From JAKPQD01 sp029572965 (GTDB lineage Bacteria; Bacteroidota; Bacteroidia; Bacteroidales; DTGW01): DNA of 64,000 bases. Below are positions 24,876 to 34,694 of this stretch, piece by piece (position 1 is the first letter of the stretch; each line of letters starts with the position of its first letter). Made by a program: the position numbers and the translations under genes. The notes below the pieces were generated by a model, which did not search any database, was not told the DNA's origin, and saw only the letters and a list, made by a program, of their open reading frames with translations. The stretch is taken from NCBI GenBank assembly GCA_035374585.1, contig DAOSPF010000006.1, positions 14,162 through 78,161 of the forward strand, in the 5' to 3' direction.

Positions 24876-27356
24876 TTGTCATTCAATCCGTTTAGCATAG
24901 ATTTGCCTATTACAGAGGTTTTAAAAGCTGTAAAAGATTCGCTTTCAAAAGAAAATACGCTTATTGTTAGTGCTCCTCCAGGGGCAGGGAAAAGTACATT
25001 GCTCCCTTTGGCCTTGTTGGATGAACCTTGGCTTGAAGGCCGTAAGATAATCATGCTTGAGCCCCGTCGTTTGGCAGCTCGCACCATTGCAGCCCGCATG
25101 GCTTCGCTTTTGGGTGAAGAAGTTGGGCAAACGGTCGGTTACCGCATACGGTTTGACAATTGCACCAGCGAAAAGACCCGTATAGAGGTCATTACCGAAG
25201 GGATACTCTCGCAGATGATTATTTCGGACAATACACTCGAAGGGGTAGGGGCGGTGCTGTTTGATGAGTTTCACGAAAGGAGCATATTTGCAGATGTTGC
25301 CATGGCGCTTTGCCGCGAGACACAAAATATCCTGCGTCCCGATTTGCGTATGGTTGTCATGTCTGCTACACTCGATATTCCAAACTTTCAAACAGTACTC
25401 AAAGCTCCGGTTATTGAGAGTAAAGGGAAACAATTTCCGGTAGAGATTGTCTATACTGGCACACACGACTTGATGATGCTCCCCGAACTTGCTGCCCGGA
25501 CTGTTGCAAAAGCTGTGTCTTCGCACCCGGGTGATGCGTTGGTGTTTTTGCCCGGTGAAGCTGAAATTCGCAAGTGCGAAGAGATCCTGAAAGGTGAACT
25601 TCGGGATTTTGCCATTCATCCTTTGTACGGACAGCTTACCCAGTCGGAACAAAACAGCGCTATTGTTCCCAATAAATTTGGAAAACGTAAGATTGTGCTG
25701 GCAACTTCCATTGCCGAAACGAGTTTGACCATTCAGGGGATTAAAATAGTCGTGGATTCTGGCTTTGGCCGTACTTCAAAGTTTGACCCTAAGACTGGTC
25801 TGACACGTTTAGAAACTGTTGCTATCTCAAAAGATTCTGCCGATCAGCGTGCCGGACGTGCAGGGCGTTTAAGTGCCGGCGTTTGTTACCGCATGTGGTC
25901 TAAAGCTACGCAGGAAAACATGCGAGGGCATCGTGTCCCCGAAATCATGGAAGCTGACCTTACTTCGCTGGTACTCGATATGGCTGAGTTTGGCATTATT
26001 GACATACAGCAGTTGACATGGCTTACTCCTCCTCCTAAAAGTGCCATATCGCAGGCTACAGAGTTATTGCACGAACTGGAGGCTTTGGAACATGGCCGTA
26101 TTACCGAACAAGGACGCAAGATGCACCGGTTGCCATGCCACCCGCGTATTGCCCACCTGCTGTTAAAGGCCGAAGAAACGCATTTGCTTGCCCTGGCTAC
26201 TGATTTGGCCGCTGTGCTCGAAGAACGTGACCCGCTTTCGCGTGATGCAGGTATTGATATTAATGTACGTATTGAAACACTAAGGAGACAGCGTAGTCAG
26301 CAACGCATTCAAAGAAATTTTGCGCGTATCGAACAGGTTGCTTCTACTTATCGCAGGTTGTTCAATATTGAGGCGGATAATGATTCGCATAACCCTTACG
26401 ATACAGGCTTTTTATTAACCTTTGCTTATCCCGAACGTATTGCCTGTGCCCGCCCGGGTAACAATGCCCAGTTTCAGTTGTCCAACGGGGCTATTGCTAT
26501 GGCCGGGCATAAGGACGACCTGGCTCACGAGTCGTGGCTGGCTGTGGCACACCTCGATGCCCGTGATGGCATGGGGAAGATATTCCTTGCAGCCCCGCTT
26601 AATCCCAAAGACCTTGCCCCTTTGGTAAAGGAACAGGAGGTTATCACTTGGGATACCCGTAAAGGTGGGCTTGTAGCTACTAAAGACCTTAAAATAGGTA
26701 ATATTGTCCTTCAATCAAAACCATTGCCTGAGCCTGACGAAGAACATAAAGTACTTGCCATATCGGAGGCTATAAAAAAGGAAGGAGAGGCGTTGCTCAA
26801 CTTCGACGATGCTTTTACCAATTGGCAAAACCGAGTGTTAAGCCTTCGCAAATGGCGTCCGCAGGAAGCCTGGCCTGATGTAAGCACAACAACACTGCTT
26901 GTGACCAACTATACATGGCTTGCCCCTCATTTGTCGCAGGTGAAAAAGACCGAGGATTTGAAAAAAATGAATTTGGTAGAAATTCTTCAGGCTCAGCTCG
27001 ACTGGGAAAAACAGGCTGCGCTTGATAAGCTTGCCCCAACCAGGATAGAAGTCCCAAGCGGTTCAAAAGTTGCCATCCAGTATCAGGCCAATGGCGACAA
27101 CCCTATCCTTGCAGTGCGCTTGCAGGAAGTGTTTGGCCTGGCCGATACTCCGCTTATCAACGAAGGCCGGACACCTTTGGTCTTGCACCTCTTATCTCCC
27201 GGATTTAAACCGGTACAGATAACCTCTGACTTACGAAGCTTCTGGAACAATGCTTATTTCGAGGTAAAGAAAGACCTCCGTGCCAGGTACCCCAAGCATT
27301 CATGGCCCGACGACCCTTGGACAGCCCAAGCGTTGAGGGGAATAAAAAAGAAATAA
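24876..27356 (+). CDS. hrpB: ATP-dependent RNA helicase HrpB
   Basis: 826 residues, a DEAH-box helicase: Walker A SAPPGAGKSTLLPL near 33-46, DEFHERS, MSATLD, helicase C-domain with ATSIAETSLTI and QRAGRAGR, followed by HA2 and the HrpB-specific C-terminal domain (KHSWPDDPWTA near the end). No ATG is available before the first motif; TTG at 24876 gives the expected N-terminus (SIDLPITEVL). Probable RNA processing role. Its promoter follows dispersed repeat copy C. Confidence 0.95.
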   Translation: MSFNPFSIDLPITEVLKAVKDSLSKENTLIVSAPPGAGKSTLLPLALLDEPWLEGRKIIMLEPRRLAARTIAARMASLLGEEVGQTVGYRIRFDNCTSEKTRIEVITEGILSQMIISDNTLEGVGAVLFDEFHERSIFADVAMALCRETQNILRPDLRMVVMSATLDIPNFQTVLKAPVIESKGKQFPVEIVYTGTHDLMMLPELAARTVAKAVSSHPGDALVFLPGEAEIRKCEEILKGELRDFAIHPLYGQLTQSEQNSAIVPNKFGKRKIVLATSIAETSLTIQGIKIVVDSGFGRTSKFDPKTGLTRLETVAISKDSADQRAGRAGRLSAGVCYRMWSKATQENMRGHRVPEIMEADLTSLVLDMAEFGIIDIQQLTWLTPPPKSAISQATELLHELEALEHGRITEQGRKMHRLPCHPRIAHLLLKAEETHLLALATDLAAVLEERDPLSRDAGIDINVRIETLRRQRSQQRIQRNFARIEQVASTYRRLFNIEADNDSHNPYDTGFLLTFAYPERIACARPGNNAQFQLSNGAIAMAGHKDDLAHESWLAVAHLDARDGMGKIFLAAPLNPKDLAPLVKEQEVITWDTRKGGLVATKDLKIGNIVLQSKPLPEPDEEHKVLAISEAIKKEGEALLNFDDAFTNWQNRVLSLRKWRPQEAWPDVSTTTLLVTNYTWLAPHLSQVKKTEDLKKMNLVEILQAQLDWEKQAALDKLAPTRIEVPSGSKVAIQYQANGDNPILAVRLQEVFGLADTPLINEGRTPLVLHLLSPGFKPVQITSDLRSFWNNAYFEVKKDLRARYPKHSWPDDPWTAQALRGIKKK

Positions 27357-27422
27357 AACTTTGTTTACTTGTTTTATGAAGTCAACTTCTTTTGATTTGA
27401 GGAAAAATTTCTAACGTTGTAT

Positions 27423-28202
27423 TCATTTTTCTTTTTCAATGAAATGCTTTAATGCTCTTCTTAGCGCTTCATTAAAAAAAGTCCAATCATGGTTGCCTTG
27501 CCAGTCTTCAAAAACAGGATCATATCCTAAGCTTTGCAATGTAGCAAAATACCTTTTGTTATCACCATAAAAAAAGTCTTCTGTTCCGCAGGTTATATAT
27601 AACTTAGGCTTTGTTGTTTTATCTTTTGTTTCTTTGGCCAGTTCTATCACGTCTTCACGCGGATCCCATTCAATATTTTCGCCAAATACAGCCTGAAAGT
27701 CTTTAAACAAGGCTTCACCAAACAGTTCTTTGAATCTTTTGGCTCCTTCGCAATACTCAAGAGATTCTTTGAGCATTAAACAGGGAGAAGAAAAAGCTCC
27801 GCAAAAACCATATTGCTCAGGTTTTGATAAGGTACATTTCAAAGCTCCGTATCCTCCCATTGAAGCTCCAATAATGGCTATGTCTTCTTTTTTTGCCGAT
27901 ATTTTAAAAATACTGTTGCACATTAAAGGGAGCTCTTCGGTGATGTAACTGAAATAATTCAGGCCGTACTTCATGTCCGAATAGAAACTGCGGGCTACTT
28001 CAGGCATAACAAATATTGCATGATATTCTTTTGAGTAATTGGGCAACAGGGTATAGTCAACCCAATCTCCGCTTCTTCCGCATATCCCATGCAACAGATA
28101 TACTACTTTATAGGGCTGACCTGAAAAATTATCAGGAGCTACAAAGGTAATATTGGTTTCTATCTCCAATTTACCTGAAAAAAAGGTGCCTCGTAAAATC
28201 AT
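27423..28202 (-). CDS. Alpha/beta-hydrolase esterase (EstA/tributyrin-esterase-like)
   Basis: 259 residues, no signal peptide. Nucleophile elbow GASMGGYGA, oxyanion region YLLHGICGRSGDW, acid in CGTEDFFYGDN and His in WQGNHDWTFF. It belongs to the esterase D / tributyrin esterase group acting on short-chain esters of polyols or sugars. It converges with hrpB and has its own -7 box at 28240. Confidence 0.88.
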   Translation of the reverse strand: MILRGTFFSGKLEIETNITFVAPDNFSGQPYKVVYLLHGICGRSGDWVDYTLLPNYSKEYHAIFVMPEVARSFYSDMKYGLNYFSYITEELPLMCNSIFKISAKKEDIAIIGASMGGYGALKCTLSKPEQYGFCGAFSSPCLMLKESLEYCEGAKRFKELFGEALFKDFQAVFGENIEWDPREDVIELAKETKDKTTKPKLYITCGTEDFFYGDNKRYFATLQSLGYDPVFEDWQGNHDWTFFNEALRRALKHFIEKEK

Positions 28203-28239
28203 ATTGTTTCGATTAATATTTTACTTATTATTAGACTTA

Positions 28240-28247
28240 CAAAAATA
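28240..28247 (-). promoter_or_regulatory. -7 box of the esterase gene
   Basis: TATTTTTG on the minus strand matches TAnnTTTG, about 38 bases before the start codon. No clear -33 partner. Confidence 0.5.
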
Positions 28248-28322
28248 TTTATAGTTCACACTTGCTTTTAGTGTTACCCTTATTCTTAAAAGTAAATTTC
28301 TTATAATTCTTTTTTTGACAAG

Positions 28323-28559
28323 TTTAAATATATTGAAATACAATTACATATAGTTAAAATATGAAGGTAAAAAGCAACGTAGTTGCTACCTCTTTGCAGT
28401 CAATAAAATTGCCATAGTCATCAGGTGTGCAGCACCGATATAGCATATAATATATTTCGCCACTACGTGGCTTAATATTTACGAACAACATTTTTCTATA
28501 AAGATTTCGCCGCTAAGCGGCTAATAGCAAGGGTTAACTAATCTGTCAAAGTAGAATTA
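28323..28559. repeat. Inverted repeat flanking the T9SS gene, left copy
   Basis: About 237 bases that recur inverted at 32455-32687 with roughly 90% identity by eye. It carries four 13-base palindromes, each a 5-bp stem with a 3-base loop: GCAACGTAGTTGC (28374), GGTGTGCAGCACC (28424), GCCACTACGTGGC (28459), GCCGCTAAGCGGC (28509). The rest of the gene-free stretch 28203-28727 holds only the esterase promoter and a terminator. Confidence 0.9.
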
Positions 28560-28674
28560 AGTATTTTCTAATATTTAATTAGGGTTAAAGTAAAATTGAG
28601 CTGTTGGTATCATGTTTAAAAATGCTTAACAAATGATTGTGTTTATGAAAGACTCTGCAACCCAGGAACAAAAC

Positions 28675-28708
28675 AAAAAAAGCGGAACCTATTGAGCTCC
28701 GCTTTTTT
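28675..28708 (-). terminator. Terminator of the large T9SS protein gene
   Basis: AAAAAAGCGGA pairs with TCCGCTTTTTT around an 11-base loop. On the minus strand it ends in a T-run, 20 bases after the stop codon; symmetric, so it may work both ways. Confidence 0.88.
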
Positions 28709-28727
28709 GCTTTATAAGATGATAAGA

Positions 28728-31700
28728 TTATTTCTTAACAACTTTTTGAGTTGTAGAGCCATTAGCAGTTTGGATTTTTACAAAATAAACCCCATTTTTC
28801 AATCCTGAAAGGTTGAGTTCAACGCTATTGCCATTAACACTGGCAATACGGTTAAGTTGGCCAGACATGCTGTATATAGCAACTGTGCTGATGGTTTCGT
28901 TACTGCGAATGTTTAATACATCTACAACAGGGTTAGGGTAAACCGAAAGACTTGCAATAGAAGCATTGTTAATGCTGGTTTGACCTGTGATAGTAACAGT
29001 AAATGTAGCTTTTACGCCAGAAGCATCAGTAGCTGTGGCTGTTACTACTACTGTACCATTAGCAACAGCAGTCAATACTCCTGTTTTTGCATCAATAGTA
29101 GCAATGGCCGTATTGTCAACACTCCATTTAACAGCAGTGGTTGTCGCATTGGTAGGAGTTACTTTAGCTGTTAAGGTTGTAGTTCCTTTGGCTGTTGTAA
29201 TAGAAGACTCACCGCTGATTTCGATCTTTGTTACAAGAACAGGAGTGAAGAATTCCATTTTACCAATGTAAACAACATAGCCTTTAAGAGCTGACCAGTT
29301 AGCTGTTGATTGGGCTGCAAGCTGAAGCATGCTAAATGTTGTATCTACTAAAGTTGATGTCAACTCCTTAATGGTTGTAGAAGCAGGATTGTCGGTAATA
29401 GCTTTGTTTTTCTTGAAATCACCCGGGGCTAACTGAATAAATGCCTGAACTGCATCAGTTTTGGTAACAGTGTCTTTGTCATATTTGTAAGAGAATTTCA
29501 CTGTTGAGTATGACTTAGCAACTACCGGTTCGATGGCAAATGCTGTGCCCCAACCGTTAACCCTGATTTTTAAGTAATCTTTGTTGTTAATTTTAACAAT
29601 CTCGCCTCCGTCAGGCACTTTGCCTTCAAATGTAGTCATGTTGAAAGGATTGGTGAATTCCATCTGGCTGATGTAAACAACATAGCCTTTAAGGGCAGAC
29701 CAGTTAGCTGTTGATTGAGCTGCAATCTGAAGGTTTACAATCGTATCAGCTTGTAATTTAGCTGTAACCGTTTTGAAAGTTGTAGAAGCAGGGTTTTCAG
29801 TAAATGCTTTTTTGCTTACAAAACCGCTATCGGCAAATTGGATAAAGGCTTGAACAACATCAGTTTTAGTAACTGTGTCTTTATCGTATTTGTAAGTAAA
29901 TTTAGCGGTAGAATTTGAATAAGTAACAACAGGTTCAACAGCTATTGTTGTATTCCAGCCATTTACGCGTACTTTCAAATATTTTTTACCTTCAATGGTA
30001 TCAATAGTAGCTCCGGCAGGAAGGTCGCCTGCAAATGTAGCTAAGTTGAACAATACCTGGTTAGAAGCGGTAATTCTGATAGAGTCTTTCTTTGCTCCTT
30101 CATTGCTGGTAACATAAACCATAAAGCTGCCATTTTTGGTACCATTGGCTTTTACAACACCTTTATTGCTAACTGTAGCAATAGTAGCATCGCTTACACT
30201 CCATGTTACGTTGGTATTAGTTGCGTATGATGGATAAACATTAGCCTTTAACTCAATAGAACCTTTTCTTGTGGTAATAGTAGTGTCATTATCAAAGGTT
30301 AGTTTAACACTGTCAACAAACACTTCCTGGTAAACGATAATAATGGTTTTTTCGGCTTTAATAGTACTGTTACCTGCAGCTACAACTTTAAGTATGGCAT
30401 AGCCGTTGGCTAAAGATGTGATTGTAGAATCTGCCGCATTGATAGATGCTGTAGTAACTGCATTACCGGTGCTGTCAACTAAACTTGAAATATAAGTTAA
30501 TGTATCAGCATCGGCAGGGCTTATAGAAGCAAAAAATTTGGCCGGGCCATTAGCCGCTCTTATGGTGTCCGGGGCTGTAATAGTAATACCTGCAACAGGT
30601 ACAACCTGGTTGCTGATAGCAATGTCTTGTGTAGCAGAGAAACCTCCGTCAACAGAAACAGCTTTTACTTTAACTGTTGCATTACGAACTGCTGTAAGCA
30701 ACCCTGTAGCTGAGATAGTAGCAGTATCGGCGTTTTGATTAACCAGGCTCCATGTTACACTTTTGTTACTTGCATCTTCAGGGGTAAACACAGCTTCCAT
30801 TTGCAATGTGCCGTTGTCGGTTGTGATAGTGTTTACATTGTTAGCGCCCCTAATTGTCAATGCGTTAACTGGTTTGTAAGTTGAACCATCTCCGGCAATA
30901 AAGGTTATAGAGTCAATATAGAAGGTATAACCTAATGAGTCGGCATTAGGAGGGGTAACCCTGCTGTATGTTGCTTTTGGAGAATTCATTTTGATATAGA
31001 ACTGGCCATCAGCAGCCATAGCAGGGTCAATAACATACTCGTACTCTGTCCATGTGGCTTTGGTGATTCCTGTAGCGGTGTATTTTTCAGCAATACTGTT
31101 ATTGATGTTCATTGCAAATTGGAAATCAACATAAGCAGAGTCTGAATATACTTTAAACTTAATCCTGTTGTATTTGTTGAGGTCAATAGCCGGTGTCTTA
31201 ACTGCTGCAGCATAACGGTTGCATTTTTCTACTTTCAGTACTTTGTCTGATGAATTTCCTACTTTATTAGGGTTGTCAACTATCGTGACAGTTGGGGCAG
31301 GTGTGCCAGCGCCATTCCATCCGCCCTGGGTTTGGTTAGGATTGATACCGTTTTCAAAATTGGCCTGTACCATTGATGTCCCTACAACAGGGTCAGATAT
31401 TGTAAAAAACAGGGTGTCGCTTACGTTGGCATCTAATGTGCTGGTGGCATAAATTTTCACAGCGCCGGCCTTTAGTGCAGTTACTACACCGGCAGAGGTA
31501 ACTGTTGCAATAGTGGCATCTGAGGTACCATAGGTAACTTGCGAACCTGCTGTGGCTGGTTCTACTGTTAAGCTTGTTGTTATTTTTTTACCTACAATAG
31601 GCGTTAATGTTGCAGCAGATAAAGTGATTTTGGTAGGTGGGGTTGATGGCTTGGCTACAATTTTTATATTGTCGAAAAGTAAGTTTGTAGCAACAGTATT

Positions 31701-32162
31701 ATTCTGAAGGGCAATTTGTGTTATTGAAACAAATGTACCAAAGTTGGTAGAATTGGTCAAGTCCACTTCATAATGTTTCCAAGCCCCGGCATTAGTAGAT
31801 GGGTAGAAACCCTTTGAAACATCTGAATTACTGGCATTTTTGCCATATACATTGACAATGAAATTTACTGCTCCGGTAGGGTCGTAAACATCTAAAGTTA
31901 CTTTTTGGTAATCTGCGATGTTTACATTTAATCCACCTTTGGCAACACCTTGATATTGGGCTGTTGTTACAACCTGCAATACCTTGTCAGAATTGTTGTC
32001 TGTGTTTTTTAGAGGATTGCTGGCATTTGTAACTGTTCCACCCCAAGTTACCCATGAGTTGACAGTTCCATCCTCAAAATCGCCCAGATTGATATCTGCG
32101 GCAGCTTGCGCGAAGCTTGTAGCGATAAAAAACGCTACCAGAAAAATAAATAGTTTTTTCAT
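28728..32162 (-). CDS. Large secreted multidomain protein with Ig-like (Big_2) repeats and T9SS sorting tail
   Basis: 1144 residues. Signal peptide (1-20), then carbohydrate-binding-like beta-sandwich segments (FEDGTVNSW; FENGINPNQT), several bacterial Ig-like Big_2 domains (VTYGTSDATIATV; VKWSVDNTAIATID), and a tandem pair of ~130-residue modules at about 706-835 and 839-967 that share AAQSTANWSALKGYVVYI. The last ~75 residues are a type A T9SS tail (SLSVYPNPVVDVLNI...GVYFVKI). It is exported and attached to or released from the surface. No catalytic domain is evident, so adhesion or glycan binding is likely. The gene sits between inverted repeats. Confidence 0.9.
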   Translation of the reverse strand: MKKLFIFLVAFFIATSFAQAAADINLGDFEDGTVNSWVTWGGTVTNASNPLKNTDNNSDKVLQVVTTAQYQGVAKGGLNVNIADYQKVTLDVYDPTGAVNFIVNVYGKNASNSDVSKGFYPSTNAGAWKHYEVDLTNSTNFGTFVSITQIALQNNTVATNLLFDNIKIVAKPSTPPTKITLSAATLTPIVGKKITTSLTVEPATAGSQVTYGTSDATIATVTSAGVVTALKAGAVKIYATSTLDANVSDTLFFTISDPVVGTSMVQANFENGINPNQTQGGWNGAGTPAPTVTIVDNPNKVGNSSDKVLKVEKCNRYAAAVKTPAIDLNKYNRIKFKVYSDSAYVDFQFAMNINNSIAEKYTATGITKATWTEYEYVIDPAMAADGQFYIKMNSPKATYSRVTPPNADSLGYTFYIDSITFIAGDGSTYKPVNALTIRGANNVNTITTDNGTLQMEAVFTPEDASNKSVTWSLVNQNADTATISATGLLTAVRNATVKVKAVSVDGGFSATQDIAISNQVVPVAGITITAPDTIRAANGPAKFFASISPADADTLTYISSLVDSTGNAVTTASINAADSTITSLANGYAILKVVAAGNSTIKAEKTIIIVYQEVFVDSVKLTFDNDTTITTRKGSIELKANVYPSYATNTNVTWSVSDATIATVSNKGVVKANGTKNGSFMVYVTSNEGAKKDSIRITASNQVLFNLATFAGDLPAGATIDTIEGKKYLKVRVNGWNTTIAVEPVVTYSNSTAKFTYKYDKDTVTKTDVVQAFIQFADSGFVSKKAFTENPASTTFKTVTAKLQADTIVNLQIAAQSTANWSALKGYVVYISQMEFTNPFNMTTFEGKVPDGGEIVKINNKDYLKIRVNGWGTAFAIEPVVAKSYSTVKFSYKYDKDTVTKTDAVQAFIQLAPGDFKKNKAITDNPASTTIKELTSTLVDTTFSMLQLAAQSTANWSALKGYVVYIGKMEFFTPVLVTKIEISGESSITTAKGTTTLTAKVTPTNATTTAVKWSVDNTAIATIDAKTGVLTAVANGTVVVTATATDASGVKATFTVTITGQTSINNASIASLSVYPNPVVDVLNIRSNETISTVAIYSMSGQLNRIASVNGNSVELNLSGLKNGVYFVKIQTANGSTTQKVVKK

Positions 32163-32297
32163 AATTAATTTGTTTGTTTATGCCTTTCGGCTTAGTTAGT
32201 GAATAAGTATTTAGTTGAATAAAAAACATAGTGTATGTGTGAGTACGAGTATTTCTTAGTTTGTATTTTTAGAAAACTTTCTTTTATCTAAACGAAC

Positions 32298-32305
32298 CAA
32301 AAATA
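32298..32305 (-). promoter_or_regulatory. Possible -7 box of the large T9SS protein gene
   Basis: TATTTTTG on the minus strand, matching TAnnTTTG, 135 bases before the start codon, which implies a long leader. No good -33 partner, so tentative. Confidence 0.4.
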
Positions 32306-32454
32306 TGAATTAAAGACCCTAAAGGTTATGAACAATTATTGCACAAAGGAGGATTATTCTGTCATATTGACAATTATATTATTATTCAAGGGATAGGATA
32401 GGAATAGGAATAGTGTTTTATGTTAACGAACTGTTTTAATGCATTTAACAAAGC

Positions 32455-32687
32455 TAATTCTACTTTGACAGATTAGTTAACCCTTGCTATTAGCCGCTTA
32501 GCGGCAAAATCTTTGTAGAAAAGTGTTGCTCGTAAATATTAAGCTACCTAGTAGCGAAATATATTATATGCTATATCGGTGCTGCACACCTGATGACTAT
32601 GGCAATTTTATTGACTGCAAAGAGGTAGCAACTACGTTGCTTTTTTACTTTCATATTTATATATAATTGAATTTCAATATATTTAAA
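32455..32687. repeat. Inverted repeat flanking the T9SS gene, right copy
   Basis: Inverted counterpart of 28323-28559. Its four palindromes are GCCGCTTAGCGGC (32493), GCTACCTAGTAGC (32543), GGTGCTGCACACC (32578) and GCAACTACGTTGC (32628). The second differs from its left partner at two paired positions (C to T and G to A), so pairing is kept. The remaining gene-free sequence 32163-32902 holds the promoter region of the T9SS gene and AT-rich sequence without recognisable signals. Confidence 0.9.
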
Positions 32688-32902
32688 AAGTAGAACTAAT
32701 TTTTTATTGTTTTAGTTATTGTATTTTCAAAAAAATCGTGGTTGACATTTTGCCTTTTTTAAACAACTTCTGTAAAATATGAAAGTGTATTTGTTAAAAA
32801 TACTATAATGTAAAATGCACAATTTCAACAAGATTTACCTCCGGTTGATAGTGTGGTGTTATCTAATTTAGTATATTTATATTGACTAAACCTAAAACGC
32901 TC

Positions 32903-33361
32903 ATGGAAATAAAATATCAACTTTTTGAGGCTGAAAACTTATTGGTACAAAAGTACAGCGGCCAATTTTCAATGGAAGAATTTGCGGCTTATGCCCGTTT
33001 TAGCGGGATGAATTTTGCTTCAAAACCAATAAAAAAGGTTTTGCTCGATTTTAGAGACTTGCACATGGGTAACTACGAAGATTTCAACGAAACGCTGGAT
33101 AAAGTCATCAAGGTGCGAGAACAGGTCAACGAAAATGAGTTTAAAAACAGGGCAGTGACTTTTGTTATTTGGGTCGAAAAACCCATGCCTACTGCTGTGG
33201 CACATCTTTTTACGGCCAACTTTTCTGGCAAAAATTATCACTATGCCCTCACTGTCGATAGTATTGTTGATATATTGAAACTCCCGCAACACCTTAGGAA
33301 TGTAGAGAAGATTGTTGAAAATGCCGAAAATACTTTTTATGCGGACAATACTAAAATTTAA
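32903..33361 (+). CDS. Hypothetical cytoplasmic protein, possibly STAS/SpoIIAA-like
   Basis: 152 residues from the ATG at 32903. No signal or membrane segment. Alternating strands and helices (MEIKYQLFEAENLLVQKYSG, KKVLLDFRDLHMGNYEDF) resemble the SpoIIAA-like/STAS fold seen in small Bacteroidota regulators, but no motif is decisive. It is flanked by the inverted repeat and by a convergent outer-membrane protein gene. Confidence 0.7.
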   Translation: MEIKYQLFEAENLLVQKYSGQFSMEEFAAYARFSGMNFASKPIKKVLLDFRDLHMGNYEDFNETLDKVIKVREQVNENEFKNRAVTFVIWVEKPMPTAVAHLFTANFSGKNYHYALTVDSIVDILKLPQHLRNVEKIVENAENTFYADNTKI

Positions 33362-33430
33362 AGCTTGGATGCGCCCCACAATGGCTTTTTAAAAGATTGA
33401 GATAAAATTTATTATTGAGCTGGCGTTTGT

Positions 33431-33955
33431 TTAAAACTTATACCCCATTCCCAGCCCCACATGAGGTTGAAAAAAGTATTTATCATCCTGCAATAAAGGA
33501 TCCTGAAGACAGGCTACCCCAAAAACAACCTGCCACATTAAGCCAAAGTGCGCTGTTCCTTTATATCCGGCAATAAATGACAGCCCATCCAAAGATTTCT
33601 TGTAAATTACAGCATTTTCAGGGTCATTGGAAATATTTCTGGCTCCCACTATCTGAGGACCTAATATAAACCTGTGCATTCTGCCCATTTCAAGATTAAC
33701 GCCAATAGCATAACTGTACCAAACGTATTCAGCACTTGATGAGTCTGAGCATCCTACAGAGAATCCACTACCGACGTAAGGTGTTATACGAACATTATCT
33801 TTAAAACGTAACTGATATTCAATCATTCCACCCATACCTCCATACAAAACCCCATTCCCTACTTGGATTGCAAACCCTCCTTTGGTGGTTTTATCTTCCT
33901 GCTGGGCAGATAAAAGAGAGAAGGTAAAAAGCAATATGACAACCCAACGCTTCAT
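33431..33955 (-). CDS. Small outer-membrane beta-barrel protein
   Basis: 174 residues with a signal peptide (cleavage near LLSAQ-QED, residue 18) and amphipathic strands (GGMIEYQLRF, RITPYVGSGFSVG, YSYAIGVNLEMG) ending in HVGLGMGYKF, with the terminal aromatic residue of an eight-stranded-type barrel. Function unknown. Confidence 0.75.
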   Translation of the reverse strand: MKRWVVILLFTFSLLSAQQEDKTTKGGFAIQVGNGVLYGGMGGMIEYQLRFKDNVRITPYVGSGFSVGCSDSSSAEYVWYSYAIGVNLEMGRMHRFILGPQIVGARNISNDPENAVIYKKSLDGLSFIAGYKGTAHFGLMWQVVFGVACLQDPLLQDDKYFFQPHVGLGMGYKF

Positions 33956-34211
33956 CTTGCCAGAGTTTAGTTTTACTGCTAATTTCCTATAAATTTACGA
34001 AAATTCAGGGCTTAAAACAAGGTAAAAGACAAATAAATACGTGGATTTGAAAGTTTTCTAAAAATAAAAAATTGAGAAAATAGGTTTCAGAAAACAGCTA
34101 AATCACTTCCGAAACCTTTACACAATGGTATTCGGTAAGAAACCCAATGGAAAGAAGATAAATAATAGCAAATAAACCTTACATTTGATAATACATCATA
34201 ATGGTATTAAC

Positions 34212-34694
34212 CTAATGACTACCTATCATAATTAAATCCGCTACTTCGCATGAAGCGCTTGCGATTAAGTCATTAGGCGTTATTTTTATTTGCAATCCCC
34301 GTATTCCGGCACTCACAAAAATGTAATCCTGCAAAATACAGCTCTCATCAATATATGTCGGGAATTTCTTTTTCATCCCCAACGGTGAACAGCCTCCGCG
34401 AATGTAACCGGTAATCCCCAGTATTTCTTTTTGGGGAACCATAGCGGCACTTTTGTTGCCTGAAACATGGGCAGCCTTTTTAAGGTCGAGTTCTTCGCCC
34501 CCGGGAATGATACAAACGAATACTCCCGTTTTATCACCTTGCAAAACAAGGGTTTTAAACACCTGTTCGATATTTTGTCCCAGCTTTGAAGCCACTGCAA
34601 TAGCGCTTAAATCTGATTCGTCAACGGTGTATTCTACTAAATCGTACTTTATGCCCTGAACATCCAACAAGCGGGCAGCATTGGTCTTTGTCAT
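34212..34694 (-). CDS. ybaK: Cys-tRNA(Pro)/Cys-tRNA(Cys) deacylase YbaK/EbsC
   Basis: 160 residues of the YbaK/ProX editing-domain fold (TNAARLLDVQGIKYDLVEYT, VFKTLVLQG, FVCIIPGGEELDLKKAA, GYIRGGCSPLGMKKKFPTYID, SAGIRGLQI). It hydrolyses mischarged Cys-tRNA(Pro). It overlaps the nudC stop codon by 4 bases (ATGA), so the two genes are co-translated. Confidence 0.93.
   Translation of the reverse strand: MTKTNAARLLDVQGIKYDLVEYTVDESDLSAIAVASKLGQNIEQVFKTLVLQGDKTGVFVCIIPGGEELDLKKAAHVSGNKSAAMVPQKEILGITGYIRGGCSPLGMKKKFPTYIDESCILQDYIFVSAGIRGLQIKITPNDLIASASCEVADLIMIGSH

Noticed and set aside
28374..28521. Regularly spaced short palindromes as a CRISPR-like array
   Set aside because: The four palindromes differ from each other and the spacing is irregular (about 35-50 bases). 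They are hairpins within a larger repeat, and no cas gene is present.
28323..32687. Inverted repeats as the ends of an insertion sequence
   Set aside because: No transposase is encoded between them. The only gene is a T9SS surface protein, and no target-site duplication could be identified by eye.
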